Shown piece by piece: positions 44,078 to 53,025 of a stretch of 64,000 nucleotides of DNA; within the stretch, counting starts at the first letter, position 1; every line of letters starts with the position of its first letter. The notes below the pieces were generated by a model. That model did not search any database. It worked only from the letters and a program-made list of their open reading frames with translations, and was not told where the DNA came from. The stretch lies in assembly GCA_947642635.1 (NCBI GenBank), contig CANRTI010000003.1, positions 1-64,000 of the forward strand, given 5' to 3'. The stretch comes from an uncultured Mycoplasma sp. GTDB taxonomy: Bacteria; Bacillota_I; Bacilli_A; RF39; UBA660. Both the position numbers and the translations under genes were made by a program.

Positions 44078-45211
44078 TTAATTACTTTGTTTTCTCTCTA
44101 ATTTTTCTTTGGTAAATTCAAATATTACTCGTAAAATTGTTAAAGTAGGCGTTGCAAAAATCATCCCAATAATTCCAAAAAAGTGACCAAATACTAATAA
44201 AGCAATAATTATTGCTACTGGGTGAACACTACTAGCTCGACTCATAACAATTGGTTGCAAAATATAATTTTCAAATATTTGAACAATAATACAGATGATA
44301 AGAGCACCAATTCCAATTAACGGATCTTGAGTTAAACCAACAATAACTGCTGCTGCCCCACCAATATATGGTCCGATAAAGGGAATTAAATCAGTTAAGC
44401 CACAGAAGAAACCAAATAATACAGGAGCATTTAAACCAATTAAAGCAAAACCAACCGAATCACAAATAAGTACTACTAAAGCGACTAAAAATGTTCCATT
44501 AACGCATTTTCTTACTTCGGTACTCATTCGGGAAGATAAATGATGAACATCATCTTGTAGCGATTTAGGGAATAATTTTTTAATATGTCTTGCAATACTT
44601 TCATAATCAACTAACATGTAAAGGCCAATTATTAAGCCCATGGCAAACGAACCAATTCCACTAAATAAAGCAACAATAAAATTAATTAGAATATTAGGTA
44701 GTTCTTTAACAATATCGGTACCATAATTAGAAATTGTAGTTAAAAGCTTATTTTGGAAATCTCCTAAAGCTAAACCTCTAATTTCTAAATTAGTAAATAT
44801 TTCTTTAATACTAGAAGTTATTTTTTCGACAAACCCTGGTATTAAACCAACTATTTCATTTCCTTCATTATAAATTGTTGGTATAAAAATATATAATAAA
44901 AAGAAAATGACAGCAATAAATACTAAAAAAACAATCATCGAACTTAAAGTGTTATTTTTGATTTTAGTATTTAATTTTAAAACTAGTGGTCTTAGAAGCC
45001 ATGCCAGAATAAAACCAATAAAAAATGGACTAATAACTCCCATAAATTCTAAAATGGTTTTTAAAATGTTTAGTTTTTGTAATGCTACAATACCAAAAAG
45101 TATTAGACAAGCAATAAAAACAATGTAAAGTACTTTTAAAATTTTTTTAGATAGACTAATTACTTCATTTAATTCTTTTTTATTAATCTCTTTATCAATT
45201 TTGTTTTTCAT
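44078..45211 (-). CDS. AI-2E family transporter (DUF20 permease)
   Basis: The 377-residue protein has eight or so membrane helices. It carries the conserved C-terminal pair GLTDLIPFIGPYIGGAAAVI and GIIGMIFATPTLTIL that define the AI-2E/PerM family. Members export small molecules or act as Na+/H+ antiporters; the name from AI-2 export does not fix the substrate. It is co-directional with the MazG-like gene. Confidence 0.9.
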   Translation of the reverse strand: MKNKIDKEINKKELNEVISLSKKILKVLYIVFIACLILFGIVALQKLNILKTILEFMGVISPFFIGFILAWLLRPLVLKLNTKIKNNTLSSMIVFLVFIAVIFFLLYIFIPTIYNEGNEIVGLIPGFVEKITSSIKEIFTNLEIRGLALGDFQNKLLTTISNYGTDIVKELPNILINFIVALFSGIGSFAMGLIIGLYMLVDYESIARHIKKLFPKSLQDDVHHLSSRMSTEVRKCVNGTFLVALVVLICDSVGFALIGLNAPVLFGFFCGLTDLIPFIGPYIGGAAAVIVGLTQDPLIGIGALIICIIVQIFENYILQPIVMSRASSVHPVAIIIALLVFGHFFGIIGMIFATPTLTILRVIFEFTKEKLERKQSN

Positions 45212-45261
45212 TTTTTCACATCCTTAATTATATTATACTATTAATTAATTAAAATAACATT

Positions 45262-45296
45262 AAAAAAAATAAATAAAGGTATCAACCTCTATTTAT
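45262..45296 (-). terminator. Terminator after the 53-residue protein
   Basis: On the minus strand AATAAATAGAGGT-TGAT-ACCTTTATTTATT is followed by a run of T. It overlaps the stop codon. Confidence 0.8.
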
Positions 45297-45450
45297 TCAT
45301 ATTATTACTTGACATAGAATTGGCTTTATCTAATAAATTATTAATTAATCTATCAGCTTTACCTTTGGTATTCTTATTCATTAAAGTATAAGCACCAACA
45401 CCAATTAAACTAGCCATTAATAAACCTGATACAACTTCTATCTTTTTCAT
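45289..45450 (-). CDS. 53-residue single-pass membrane protein
   Basis: This short gene is supported by a good Shine-Dalgarno (GAGGTGGTTGAA before ATG) and a terminator directly at its stop. The product starts MKKIEVVSGLLMASLIGVGA, one membrane helix, followed by a basic then Asn/Ser-rich tail (NNLLDKANSMSSNN). It resembles small YtxH-like membrane proteins in layout, but no family is claimed. It lies 41 bp downstream of recD2 and is probably co-transcribed with it. Confidence 0.7.
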   Translation of the reverse strand: MKKIEVVSGLLMASLIGVGAYTLMNKNTKGKADRLINNLLDKANSMSSNNMNK

Positions 45451-45491
45451 TTCAACCACCTCTAATAGTAGTATGGCTCTAAATAAATAAA

Positions 45492-47696
45492 TTATGTATC
45501 TAAAAATTTATTATTTAATTGTTCTTGTAAAGTCGTTTTACGCATATTGCCATAATCATTCATAACCCCTTTATAAAATGCTTCAATATCACCAATTAAA
45601 ATTAAACTTTTTTTAGCCCGACTAACACCAGTATATAATATTTTATTATAAAGCATAGTTCGATATTGGTATGTTATTGGCATTATGACATGATCAAATT
45701 CACTACCTTGACTTTTATGAATAGTAATAGCATAAGCATGCCGAATATTTTTTAAATTCTTTTTCTGATACATAACTAGATTACCATCAAAATCAATATT
45801 CACAACTTCTTTTTTATAAGGAGTATTAATTGTAGCAATACTTTTAATAAACCCAATATCACCATTAAAGACGTTATTATCAGCATCATTTACTAATTGT
45901 AAAACTTTATCACCTTCTTTAAAATATACATCTCCATAAAGAATTTTTCGTTGCCCAACGTCAGCATTAAATATTTCACATAACATGATATTTAAATTAT
46001 CAATGCCATTTTCTCCTTTGTACATAGGAGCTAAAACTTGTAATTTATTCTCATCATAACCTTTAGTAATACCCGCTTCAATAATCTTTTTAATACTTAA
46101 TTTAATATTTTTAGTATCTATATTAATAAAATTATAATCATCTTTTTTATTCATAAATTCTTCGGCTAACTCTTTATTTTTTATTTCTTTAGCAAGATAA
46201 GGAATATAAGAATTTTCACTTTGACGATAAATATGATTTAAAGGTATATAATTAAATAAATCACTACTAATAAGGTCATTTAACAATAAACCAGGGCCAA
46301 CAGAAGGAAGTTGAAAGGCATCTCCTACTAAAATAAGTTGAACATAACTTGGAATTCCTTTTAAAAGTGCCGCAAATAAACTATTATCAACCATACTAAC
46401 TTCATCAACTATTACTAATCTTTGAAAGTTTTTATTATTTTCATTAATCATAAAATCATTAGTATCTTTATTCCATTTTAAATAACGATGGATTGTTGAT
46501 GCTGGTAGACCTGTTGATGTACTCATTTTTTTACTAGCCCGACCAGTTGGAGCTAAAAGAGCAATTTGTTCAATAACTTCTAAATTACTTAACTTATTCT
46601 TTTCAACATATAATTTAACAATCGCATTGATAATTGTCGTTTTACCAGTACCAGGGCCACCACTAATAATTGTAATATTATTATTTAAGGCATCATTAAT
46701 TGCTTTTTTTTGATCTTTATTATATTCAATTTTTAATTTTTGTTCTAATTTATTAATTTTTTCATTATAATCAAACTTATTGATATCTCTTTTTGAAATC
46801 TTTTTTAAAAGCTCAGCAATAATTACTTCAGCTTCATAATTCTCTTGTAAATAATATCTATTTTCTAAATCTATAACAATGAATAATTCTTCTTCTAATT
46901 CTTTTAAATAATCTAAGTAAGTTTCATAATCTACATTAATATTAAATATTTTTTCTAAATAAGAAAATATATCTTCAGGTTTATAATATATATCTCCTGT
47001 ATTATTAGATAGTGCTTTCATACCTTCTAGAATACATGCCTTGACTCTTCTTTTATCAAAACGATCGCTACAATTGTTTAAAAAGATATTATCTAATCTT
47101 TTAAAATCAATTATTTCATTTAATAAATAAATATTACTATTGATTATGTCTTCAATGCAATCTTTATATTTAATGTATATACGGCCAGATTCTTCAATAG
47201 AAAAACCTAGATTTTTTAGTTTTAAAATAACATCACTACTTTTAGAATAATTCATTAATGAATTATGAATATTTTCTCTTTTATTTTCATTCATGCCTTC
47301 AACTTTATCTAAAGCAAACTTGTCTTCTTTAATGATTTCTAGACTTTTAGCCCCATACATTTTTACAATATTTTCGGCGGTTTTTTTGCCACATCCTTTA
47401 ATAAAAGAACTACTCAAAAACTCAATAATATCATCATTATCTTCTGGAATAATTATAGTATATTTCTCAATTTTAAATTGATTACCAAACCGTTCATGGA
47501 TAGTAAAATCTCCTTCAATTCGCATTAAAGTATCTAATTTTAAATCTAGAATGGTTCCTGTTATAGTTATACTCTTCTTTAAATATGCTTTGTTTTGATC
47601 GTTATATATTTTAGACACGCGAAAAATTGCTACTAGATATCCATTAGCTTCATTATGATAAATAACACTTTTAATTTTCCCTTCAAAACAATTCAT
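45492..47696 (-). CDS. recD2: RecD2-type DNA helicase
   Basis: The 734-residue SF1B helicase has the RecD2-specific N-terminal extension with HhH motifs (FIKGCGKKTAENIVKMYG). Walker A is GGPGTGKTTIINAIV, Walker B is RLVIVDEVSMVD, and the C-terminal UvrD-like motifs include YAITIHKSQGSEFDHV. In organisms without RecBC it acts in replication-fork and mismatch repair. It is full length. No other repair gene is adjacent. Confidence 0.95.
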   Translation of the reverse strand: MNCFEGKIKSVIYHNEANGYLVAIFRVSKIYNDQNKAYLKKSITITGTILDLKLDTLMRIEGDFTIHERFGNQFKIEKYTIIIPEDNDDIIEFLSSSFIKGCGKKTAENIVKMYGAKSLEIIKEDKFALDKVEGMNENKRENIHNSLMNYSKSSDVILKLKNLGFSIEESGRIYIKYKDCIEDIINSNIYLLNEIIDFKRLDNIFLNNCSDRFDKRRVKACILEGMKALSNNTGDIYYKPEDIFSYLEKIFNINVDYETYLDYLKELEEELFIVIDLENRYYLQENYEAEVIIAELLKKISKRDINKFDYNEKINKLEQKLKIEYNKDQKKAINDALNNNITIISGGPGTGKTTIINAIVKLYVEKNKLSNLEVIEQIALLAPTGRASKKMSTSTGLPASTIHRYLKWNKDTNDFMINENNKNFQRLVIVDEVSMVDNSLFAALLKGIPSYVQLILVGDAFQLPSVGPGLLLNDLISSDLFNYIPLNHIYRQSENSYIPYLAKEIKNKELAEEFMNKKDDYNFINIDTKNIKLSIKKIIEAGITKGYDENKLQVLAPMYKGENGIDNLNIMLCEIFNADVGQRKILYGDVYFKEGDKVLQLVNDADNNVFNGDIGFIKSIATINTPYKKEVVNIDFDGNLVMYQKKNLKNIRHAYAITIHKSQGSEFDHVIMPITYQYRTMLYNKILYTGVSRAKKSLILIGDIEAFYKGVMNDYGNMRKTTLQEQLNNKFLDT

Positions 47697-47759
47697 AAAA
47701 TTAATTATACTCTATAAAATTTAAAAACACCATTAAATAATTAAAAAAATGTATATTTT

Positions 47760-47843
47760 TTATTTTATCGGTAATAATAAGAATACGAAAGAAAGAAAAA
47801 TTGTACTAAACTTATTAAAATTATTTTTTTTGGATTCTTCCAT
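47760..47843 (-). CDS. Possible 27-residue hydrophobic peptide
   Basis: A short frame starts with ATG at 47843 (MEESKKNNFNK) and continues as a hydrophobic segment (FSTIFLSFVFLLLPIK) to a TAA. A perfect 11-bp inverted repeat pairs the region just upstream of the start (47860-47870) with codons inside it (47785-47795), so translation could be blocked by a hairpin. The Shine-Dalgarno is weak. It could be a type I-toxin-like peptide or chance. Confidence 0.3.
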   Translation of the reverse strand: MEESKKNNFNKFSTIFLSFVFLLLPIK

Positions 47844-47924
47844 ATTCTTTTATATCTCGCTTTCTTTCGTTTTTTTATGCCTTTTTTTCTAATTATTTAT
47901 ATTGTGTAGTCAAATTTAAGCATT

Positions 47925-47945
47925 AAAAAACCCCATAAAGGGGAT
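47925..47945 (-). terminator. Terminator of tRNA-Ser
   Basis: On the minus strand CCCC-TTTAT-GGGG is followed by TTTTTT, just downstream of the tRNA. Confidence 0.85.
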
Positions 47946-47956
47946 TAATTTACTAA

Positions 47957-48047
47957 TGGCGGAGCAGGAGAGATTTGAACTCTCGCGCCGGTTACCCGAC
48001 CTACACCCTTAGCAGGGGCGCCTCTTCAGCCTCTTGAGTACTACTCC
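47957..48047 (-). tRNA. tRNA-Ser, anticodon GCU (codons AGC/AGU)
   Basis: The minus strand folds as a class II tRNA of 91 nt with encoded CCA. Acceptor arms are GGAGTAG and CTGCTCC, the discriminator is G, and the anticodon stem CGCCC/GGGTG encloses the loop CTGCTAA. A long variable arm follows and the T-arm reads GAGAGTTCAAATCTCTC. The long variable arm and GCU anticodon identify serine. Confidence 0.95.
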
Positions 48048-48143
48048 ATACCAAGAATACTTCTATAGTTTAACATAATAATTAAACATAGTCAATTCTA
48101 AACCTAAACATTTTTAGTATACGTTTAAAATGCTAGTTTATAC

Positions 48144-48172
48144 AAAAAATCTAAAACTTAGGTGTTTTAGAT
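48144..48172 (-). terminator. Terminator of the ZnuA-like lipoprotein gene
   Basis: On the minus strand ATCTAAAAC-ACCTAA-GTTTTAGAT is followed by TTTTT. Confidence 0.85.
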
Positions 48173-49045
48173 CTATTTAATTAATAAATTTCTAATTAAA
48201 GCAATATTTTCGTATTGAATTGAGATATAATCACTAGATGAATCAGCATTAGTTGTTATATCTTTAATTTCAATAACGGTTGCTTTATATTTTTCAACTA
48301 GTTCAGTAATTAATTCCGTATCGCTTTCATTAGCTAATTTAATAATGGAAGAATATTTGGCATTCTTAAATTTGTTTTTTATTTCATTAAGGGCATTTTC
48401 ACTATCAGAGGCCACTATTTCTTCTAAAGAAATAACATTAAAGCCATAGTGTTCTAAAAATTTGAAAACATTAGATGAAACAACAAGAGTGTTATTATCA
48501 TTTTCTTTAGCTTCTTTAGCAATGCTTCTTAATTCAGCATCAATCCAAGATACTTTGACATATAAATCATCGTATTTTTTATTAATTTCTTCGGCTTTAA
48601 GAGAATTATCTAAATACTCAATTAAAGAATTTTTGATATTTTTGGCAAGCATTAAGAAATTGTTGGGAGCAACCCATAATTCTTCTACACTATTAATATT
48701 ATCGCTTAAACCATAAGTCGCATCAATTATTAATAAAGCATTATTTTCATTAAGAAAAGACTTAGCGAGTCTTTCTTCATGACCTAAACCTAAATAAACA
48801 AATAAATCTCCTTTAGCATACTCTTTGATTTGCTTATCAGTTAATTTATAACTATCTAAATCTACTTCACTAGGATAAATACTTAAAATAGTGCTATTGT
48901 CGCCATATAAATAATTGGTTATGAATGATACTGGATAAGTAGTTGTATAAATAGTAGCATTGTCCAGATTGTTTTTGTTAAAACTACAACCACTAGTAAA
49001 TAAAATACTAATAATTAATAAACAAATAATTTTAATTTTTTTCAT
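48173..49045 (-). CDS. ZnuA/TroA-fold lipoprotein lacking the metal-ligand histidines
   Basis: A lipoprotein signal (MKKIKIICLLIISILFTSGC) is followed by a cluster A-1 (zinc/manganese) binding-protein fold: TIYTTTYPVSFITNYLYGD, then KQIKEYAKGDLFVYLGLGHE. The usual ligand positions are changed. The first His (DPHxYEP type) is Asp in VDLDSYKLT, the second (HxWxDP type) is Glu in VEELWVAPN, and the third (SHxAFxY type) is SSNVFKFL. The start at 49045 is chosen for the signal peptide. No ABC ATPase or permease is nearby. It may have been repurposed. Confidence 0.8.
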   Translation of the reverse strand: MKKIKIICLLIISILFTSGCSFNKNNLDNATIYTTTYPVSFITNYLYGDNSTILSIYPSEVDLDSYKLTDKQIKEYAKGDLFVYLGLGHEERLAKSFLNENNALLIIDATYGLSDNINSVEELWVAPNNFLMLAKNIKNSLIEYLDNSLKAEEINKKYDDLYVKVSWIDAELRSIAKEAKENDNNTLVVSSNVFKFLEHYGFNVISLEEIVASDSENALNEIKNKFKNAKYSSIIKLANESDTELITELVEKYKATVIEIKDITTNADSSSDYISIQYENIALIRNLLIK

Positions 49046-49073
49046 ATAGTCACTCAATTCTTCTAATATTTTA

Positions 49074-49685
49074 CTATATCCATTTGTTTTTATCAATATA
49101 ATATGTAATAGTTAAAAGAATAATTCCTGAAACTAAGAAACCACCAATAATATCACTAGCATAATGGGCTCCTAAATAAATGCGGCTCATTCCAACTAAA
49201 ACAGGGATAATTCCTAATATAATACTGAAAATTAATTTCATTTTCTTAGATAAATTACTCTTAATTACTAAATAAATTAAAATTCCATACATAGAAAATG
49301 CAGCCATGGCATGACCACTTGGATAACTAAATGTGTGTTCTTCAACTAAACGTAAAACACTAGGACGATCTCTTCTAATTATTAGTTTAATAACATTATT
49401 AATAACTGTTGAAATAATTAAAGTAGCCGCCACCACAAAACCTTTATTTCTTTTTTTGAAAAAAATAAAACACCCTAAAAATAGCAAAACTAATATAATA
49501 ATAAATAAAGTACTACCTAAAAAAGTAAAACATTTATATATGGTAGTTAAAGTACTATTCATATTTCTAGTAAGAAAATTATAAATTGCAGTATCAAAAC
49601 TAGCCATATTAGAAGTTTTGACTAAGACTGTTAATATTAAAAATAATACACCTAAACTAATTATATACCATTTACGATTTTTCAT
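49074..49685 (-). CDS. PAP2-family membrane phosphatase
   Basis: The 203-residue protein has six membrane helices and the three PAP2 motifs: KLIIRRDRPS, YPSGHAMAAFS and SRIYLGAHYASDIIGG. Such enzymes dephosphorylate undecaprenyl pyrophosphate (BcrC-like) or phosphatidate. The neighbouring glycosyltransferase-GtrA gene, 2 bp away, fits a role in lipid-carrier recycling. Confidence 0.9.
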   Translation of the reverse strand: MKNRKWYIISLGVLFLILTVLVKTSNMASFDTAIYNFLTRNMNSTLTTIYKCFTFLGSTLFIIILVLLFLGCFIFFKKRNKGFVVAATLIISTVINNVIKLIIRRDRPSVLRLVEEHTFSYPSGHAMAAFSMYGILIYLVIKSNLSKKMKLIFSIILGIIPVLVGMSRIYLGAHYASDIIGGFLVSGIILLTITYYIDKNKWI

Positions 49686-49687
49686 TT

Positions 49688-50719
49688 CTATTCTCCTTTA
49701 AATACAAACTCTCTTTGAATAACTAAATTGATTATCCAAAGGATAAAATCTGTTAATATTTTAATTAAAATAACTGGGATATTTAATAAATTAAATAAAT
49801 AAGTAACAAAACATCCTGAAATAAACATTTGAATTATTACTAAAAAATAATATTTAATTAAAGATGGAATACTCATGTTTTTAAAGACTAAATTAGCATT
49901 AACAATATAATTATAAATTGATGATACTACTCGAGATAAAATAGTAGCTGCTAATATTTTACTATCAATAGTTAATATTCCTAAAATACAACTAAATAAA
50001 GTTATATCTAAAACAAAAGATGAAAAAGATGCGAGAAAATATTTTAAAAATAATTTATAAATCATTATGGAATCTTTTAAAGGATTAAAATGACTATTCG
50101 CATTACTATTTAAATAAATTGTTTCAATTAATACTTCTTTAATTGTAATATTAAATTCTTTACAAGCTATTAGCATATTTGTTTCATATTCATAACGCTC
50201 ACCTGGTAAATCAACAAATTTTTCCAGTAAATTTTTGCCTAAAGCTCGTAGTCCTGTTTGTGTGTCACTAATCTCTAAACCAATAAATATTTTAAAAATA
50301 TTGCGAGTAATTTTATTTCCATGTTTACTTTTAAAAGGAACATTATCAAGTTCAAAATCTCTCACTCCTAGAACTAATTCATTAGGATGCTTTAGAAGAG
50401 TTTCAGCACACTTTTTGATATCTTTTACACTATGTTGCCCATCACAATCACACATAACTACCCCACTTAATTTGGGATGATTATTTAACAAATAGTTAAA
50501 AGCGTTTTTTAAAGCCCGCCCTTTACCTAAATTTTTATAATGAGTTAGAACTTCATAACCAGAATTTTTTAGTTCCTCAAAAAATTTATTATGACTTTTT
50601 TTACTTCCATCATTAACAATTAAGATATTTTTAAATTCTTTGTGTAAATCTTTTAAAAATTTTTGCATTATTTTTTCTTCAGGATCTAAAGCAGGGACTA
50701 TTATATAAATATCTTTCAT
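49688..50719 (-). CDS. Fused family 2 glycosyltransferase and GtrA-like flippase domain
   Basis: Residues 1-210 form a GT-A domain with IIVPALDPEEKI, NDGSKKSHN, the DXD-like CDCDGQH and TQTGLRALG. Residues 220-343 form four membrane helices of the GtrA type (FSSFVLDITLFSCILGIL). Together they resemble enzymes that make polyprenyl-phosphate sugars and help flip them for glycan or teichoic-acid decoration. It is in one run with the PAP2 and membrane-protein genes. Confidence 0.9.
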   Translation of the reverse strand: MKDIYIIVPALDPEEKIMQKFLKDLHKEFKNILIVNDGSKKSHNKFFEELKNSGYEVLTHYKNLGKGRALKNAFNYLLNNHPKLSGVVMCDCDGQHSVKDIKKCAETLLKHPNELVLGVRDFELDNVPFKSKHGNKITRNIFKIFIGLEISDTQTGLRALGKNLLEKFVDLPGERYEYETNMLIACKEFNITIKEVLIETIYLNSNANSHFNPLKDSIMIYKLFLKYFLASFSSFVLDITLFSCILGILTIDSKILAATILSRVVSSIYNYIVNANLVFKNMSIPSLIKYYFLVIIQMFISGCFVTYLFNLLNIPVILIKILTDFILWIINLVIQREFVFKGE

Positions 50720-50729
50720 TTTAAAACTC

Positions 50730-51878
50730 CTAATCTTTTATTGCTTCCATATTGACTAATTTATAACCATTTTCATAATAAATGAAATATAAACGATCAT
50801 GCATTACATCAACTTTATCCTCACTACCAACAACCATATTCTTTTCTAAATAAACTTCACAACTAAAAGCTAAATCATTATATGATACACAATTTTTAAC
50901 TGTTTCATTCGTAAAAACTGGATTTTTTAAACGATGTCTACTAACAAAAGTAATATCCACATTATGAGCCCAACCATAAGCCATATCATACATATATGAA
51001 CCATTAATTAAGTAAGGTGTTAAAACATTAAAACCATGATAACTACCTTGTAAATCATCAGTTAAAAACAAACTCCAATTTTCAGCTAATTTTAGAACAT
51101 CAAAATCAGTTTTTAAATGACTTTTTAAACTATTAAAATCCGGATATTCTTGATAATTTTTCGTAACATTTATGACATTATCTTTAACTTCATATTTTAC
51201 TTCTTTATGATTTTCATCAAATATTTTAATAACAGGTTCATAAACTAAATTTTTAATTTCATATTTTTTACTTTTAGCAATTTCAATATATTCAGTTAAA
51301 CGTTCTAATCCTTCAACATCACCTTCTTTAGCTACATCATCACTAGTAAGCTCTTGATTATTAATTACTACTTGATAATTACTAGGAACAGTTATTTCAT
51401 AATTATAAATTCCATTTTCAAAATGTGTTTTATTATCTATTATTTCCCATTCATCAATTTTTAAAATCCCCATTCTCGTATAAGAATTTATACTTTTTAA
51501 AGATACAGTACTAACTAATTTATCCTTATTATATAAATTATAAGCATAAATATCATCTTTTGTTAATTTACTATTTTTCTTAATAGTTAAATTAGCACTT
51601 TTATATAATTTATTAACTCCATCAATTATTTTAGCATTACTATTTTCAAATTTACTTATCGAAAACAAATTATTATCAATATTTTTAGTAAGTTTTCCTG
51701 AAGACGCTAAATAACTAATATAATTATCAACTAAATTACGTTCATAAACAATCATACTATTATAAACATATCCTAAAAAAATACCGCCCAAAACCAGCAT
51801 AATAAGACTAAAGATAATTAAACCTTTTTTATAAAGACTAGTCTTTTGAAAACGACGAATTAATCTTAATTTGCGCAT
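50730..51878 (-). CDS. Membrane-anchored extracytoplasmic protein of unknown function
   Basis: The 382-residue protein has a basic cytoplasmic N-terminus, one membrane helix (about residues 18-40, KGLIIFSLIMLVLGGIFLGY) and a long extracytoplasmic region. The last 110 residues look like an NTF2-like fold (DVLKLAENWSLFLTDDLQG). I cannot assign a function. It lies between the phosphodiester glycosidase and the glycosyltransferase, with 4- and 10-bp gaps, so a role in surface glycan assembly is inferred from context. Confidence 0.75.
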   Translation of the reverse strand: MRKLRLIRRFQKTSLYKKGLIIFSLIMLVLGGIFLGYVYNSMIVYERNLVDNYISYLASSGKLTKNIDNNLFSISKFENSNAKIIDGVNKLYKSANLTIKKNSKLTKDDIYAYNLYNKDKLVSTVSLKSINSYTRMGILKIDEWEIIDNKTHFENGIYNYEITVPSNYQVVINNQELTSDDVAKEGDVEGLERLTEYIEIAKSKKYEIKNLVYEPVIKIFDENHKEVKYEVKDNVINVTKNYQEYPDFNSLKSHLKTDFDVLKLAENWSLFLTDDLQGSYHGFNVLTPYLINGSYMYDMAYGWAHNVDITFVSRHRLKNPVFTNETVKNCVSYNDLAFSCEVYLEKNMVVGSEDKVDVMHDRLYFIYYENGYKLVNMEAIKD

Positions 51879-51882
51879 ATAT

Positions 51883-52926
51883 TTACCTCTTTTCTACAAT
51901 AAATCCAGTAGGCAATTTCCAAGAAGAATTAGAATAATATAACGTAACAGAAGTCATTTCATATTTATCATCATAATACATACTTGATGATGAACCGCCA
52001 TCGATATTAGCGGCATTGATTGCCCCATATTCACTCATTAAATCAATTAAATCGGAAGCTGTAGCACCTAAATGCCCATTTGCCCCACGTCCATCAGTTA
52101 CTAAAAGGAGTACTGTTCCATCTGCTCTTTGACCTATAGCTGTTCTAGGGTTTGCTCCACTACCAGAACCCTTAGTTTCTCTTTCTTCGCCATTAATAAT
52201 TAATTTAACAAAATGGTTATTGGCATCACTACTCTCTTCTTGGAAAGCAACAGCATCACGAATTTTTTCTTCTTTAATTATTTTTTCTACTGCACTCGCA
52301 TTTTTACCACTTAAATCAATTATTTTTAACAAATTATCTTCATTAAAACCAACTAAGTGAAGACCAGCTATACCACTAGGACTATTAAATTCAATTTTGC
52401 CATCTCGCACTACTAAGCCCATTGGTCTTCCTCCTTTATTACTATCAGAGACGTAAAGGCCACCATTAATACCAGCAAAAGCATCATTATCTTTAACTAA
52501 TTTATCTAAAGTTACGCCATATTCTTTCCAACTCCCATCAAAAATAGTGGCTAGTTTAACACGAGAAGGATCATTTACAATAATCATTTTAGCAGCATAA
52601 GTACTACCAGCAATTTCTACTAACTCAATACCATCTTTATCTGGTTTTGATGTATCAATGTCAATTAAGCTATTATCTATTTCTTCATCTAAAGTCGCCA
52701 TACTATTACTATCAACAATTTTTTGAACTTTACTATCACTCATAAACAATTTAACTACAAATTTCATTTGACCTGTTTCTAACAAGGTTGTGACAAATAA
52801 ATTTCTTGCATGCTCGCTAGGGCCATAACAAAATATTAAGCCCATGGAATAGACAGTAACTAAAAGAACTAATACAAAAATTCCAATAAAACTAAAAACC
52901 TTTCCAATCATTTTTACTACTTTCAT
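51883..52926 (-). CDS. Phosphodiester glycosidase (NAGPA/DUF2233 domain)
   Basis: An N-terminal membrane helix (residues 7-30) is followed by a domain with the family motifs AGINGGLYVSD, NPRTAIGQRADGTVLLLVTDG and AANIDGGSSSSMYYDD. Bacterial members are thought to cleave or process phosphodiester-linked sugars in surface polysaccharides. It is the first gene of the envelope run 52926-49074. Confidence 0.9.
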   Translation of the reverse strand: MKVVKMIGKVFSFIGIFVLVLLVTVYSMGLIFCYGPSEHARNLFVTTLLETGQMKFVVKLFMSDSKVQKIVDSNSMATLDEEIDNSLIDIDTSKPDKDGIELVEIAGSTYAAKMIIVNDPSRVKLATIFDGSWKEYGVTLDKLVKDNDAFAGINGGLYVSDSNKGGRPMGLVVRDGKIEFNSPSGIAGLHLVGFNEDNLLKIIDLSGKNASAVEKIIKEEKIRDAVAFQEESSDANNHFVKLIINGEERETKGSGSGANPRTAIGQRADGTVLLLVTDGRGANGHLGATASDLIDLMSEYGAINAANIDGGSSSSMYYDDKYEMTSVTLYYSNSSWKLPTGFIVEKR

Positions 52927-53025
52927 AAAACAACTCCACTTCCTAACTACATTTTGTTCTAAGTATCACTAACTATTATCATAAATATAATTATACATCA
53001 AAAGTATAAAAAAAGAAATAAATTT

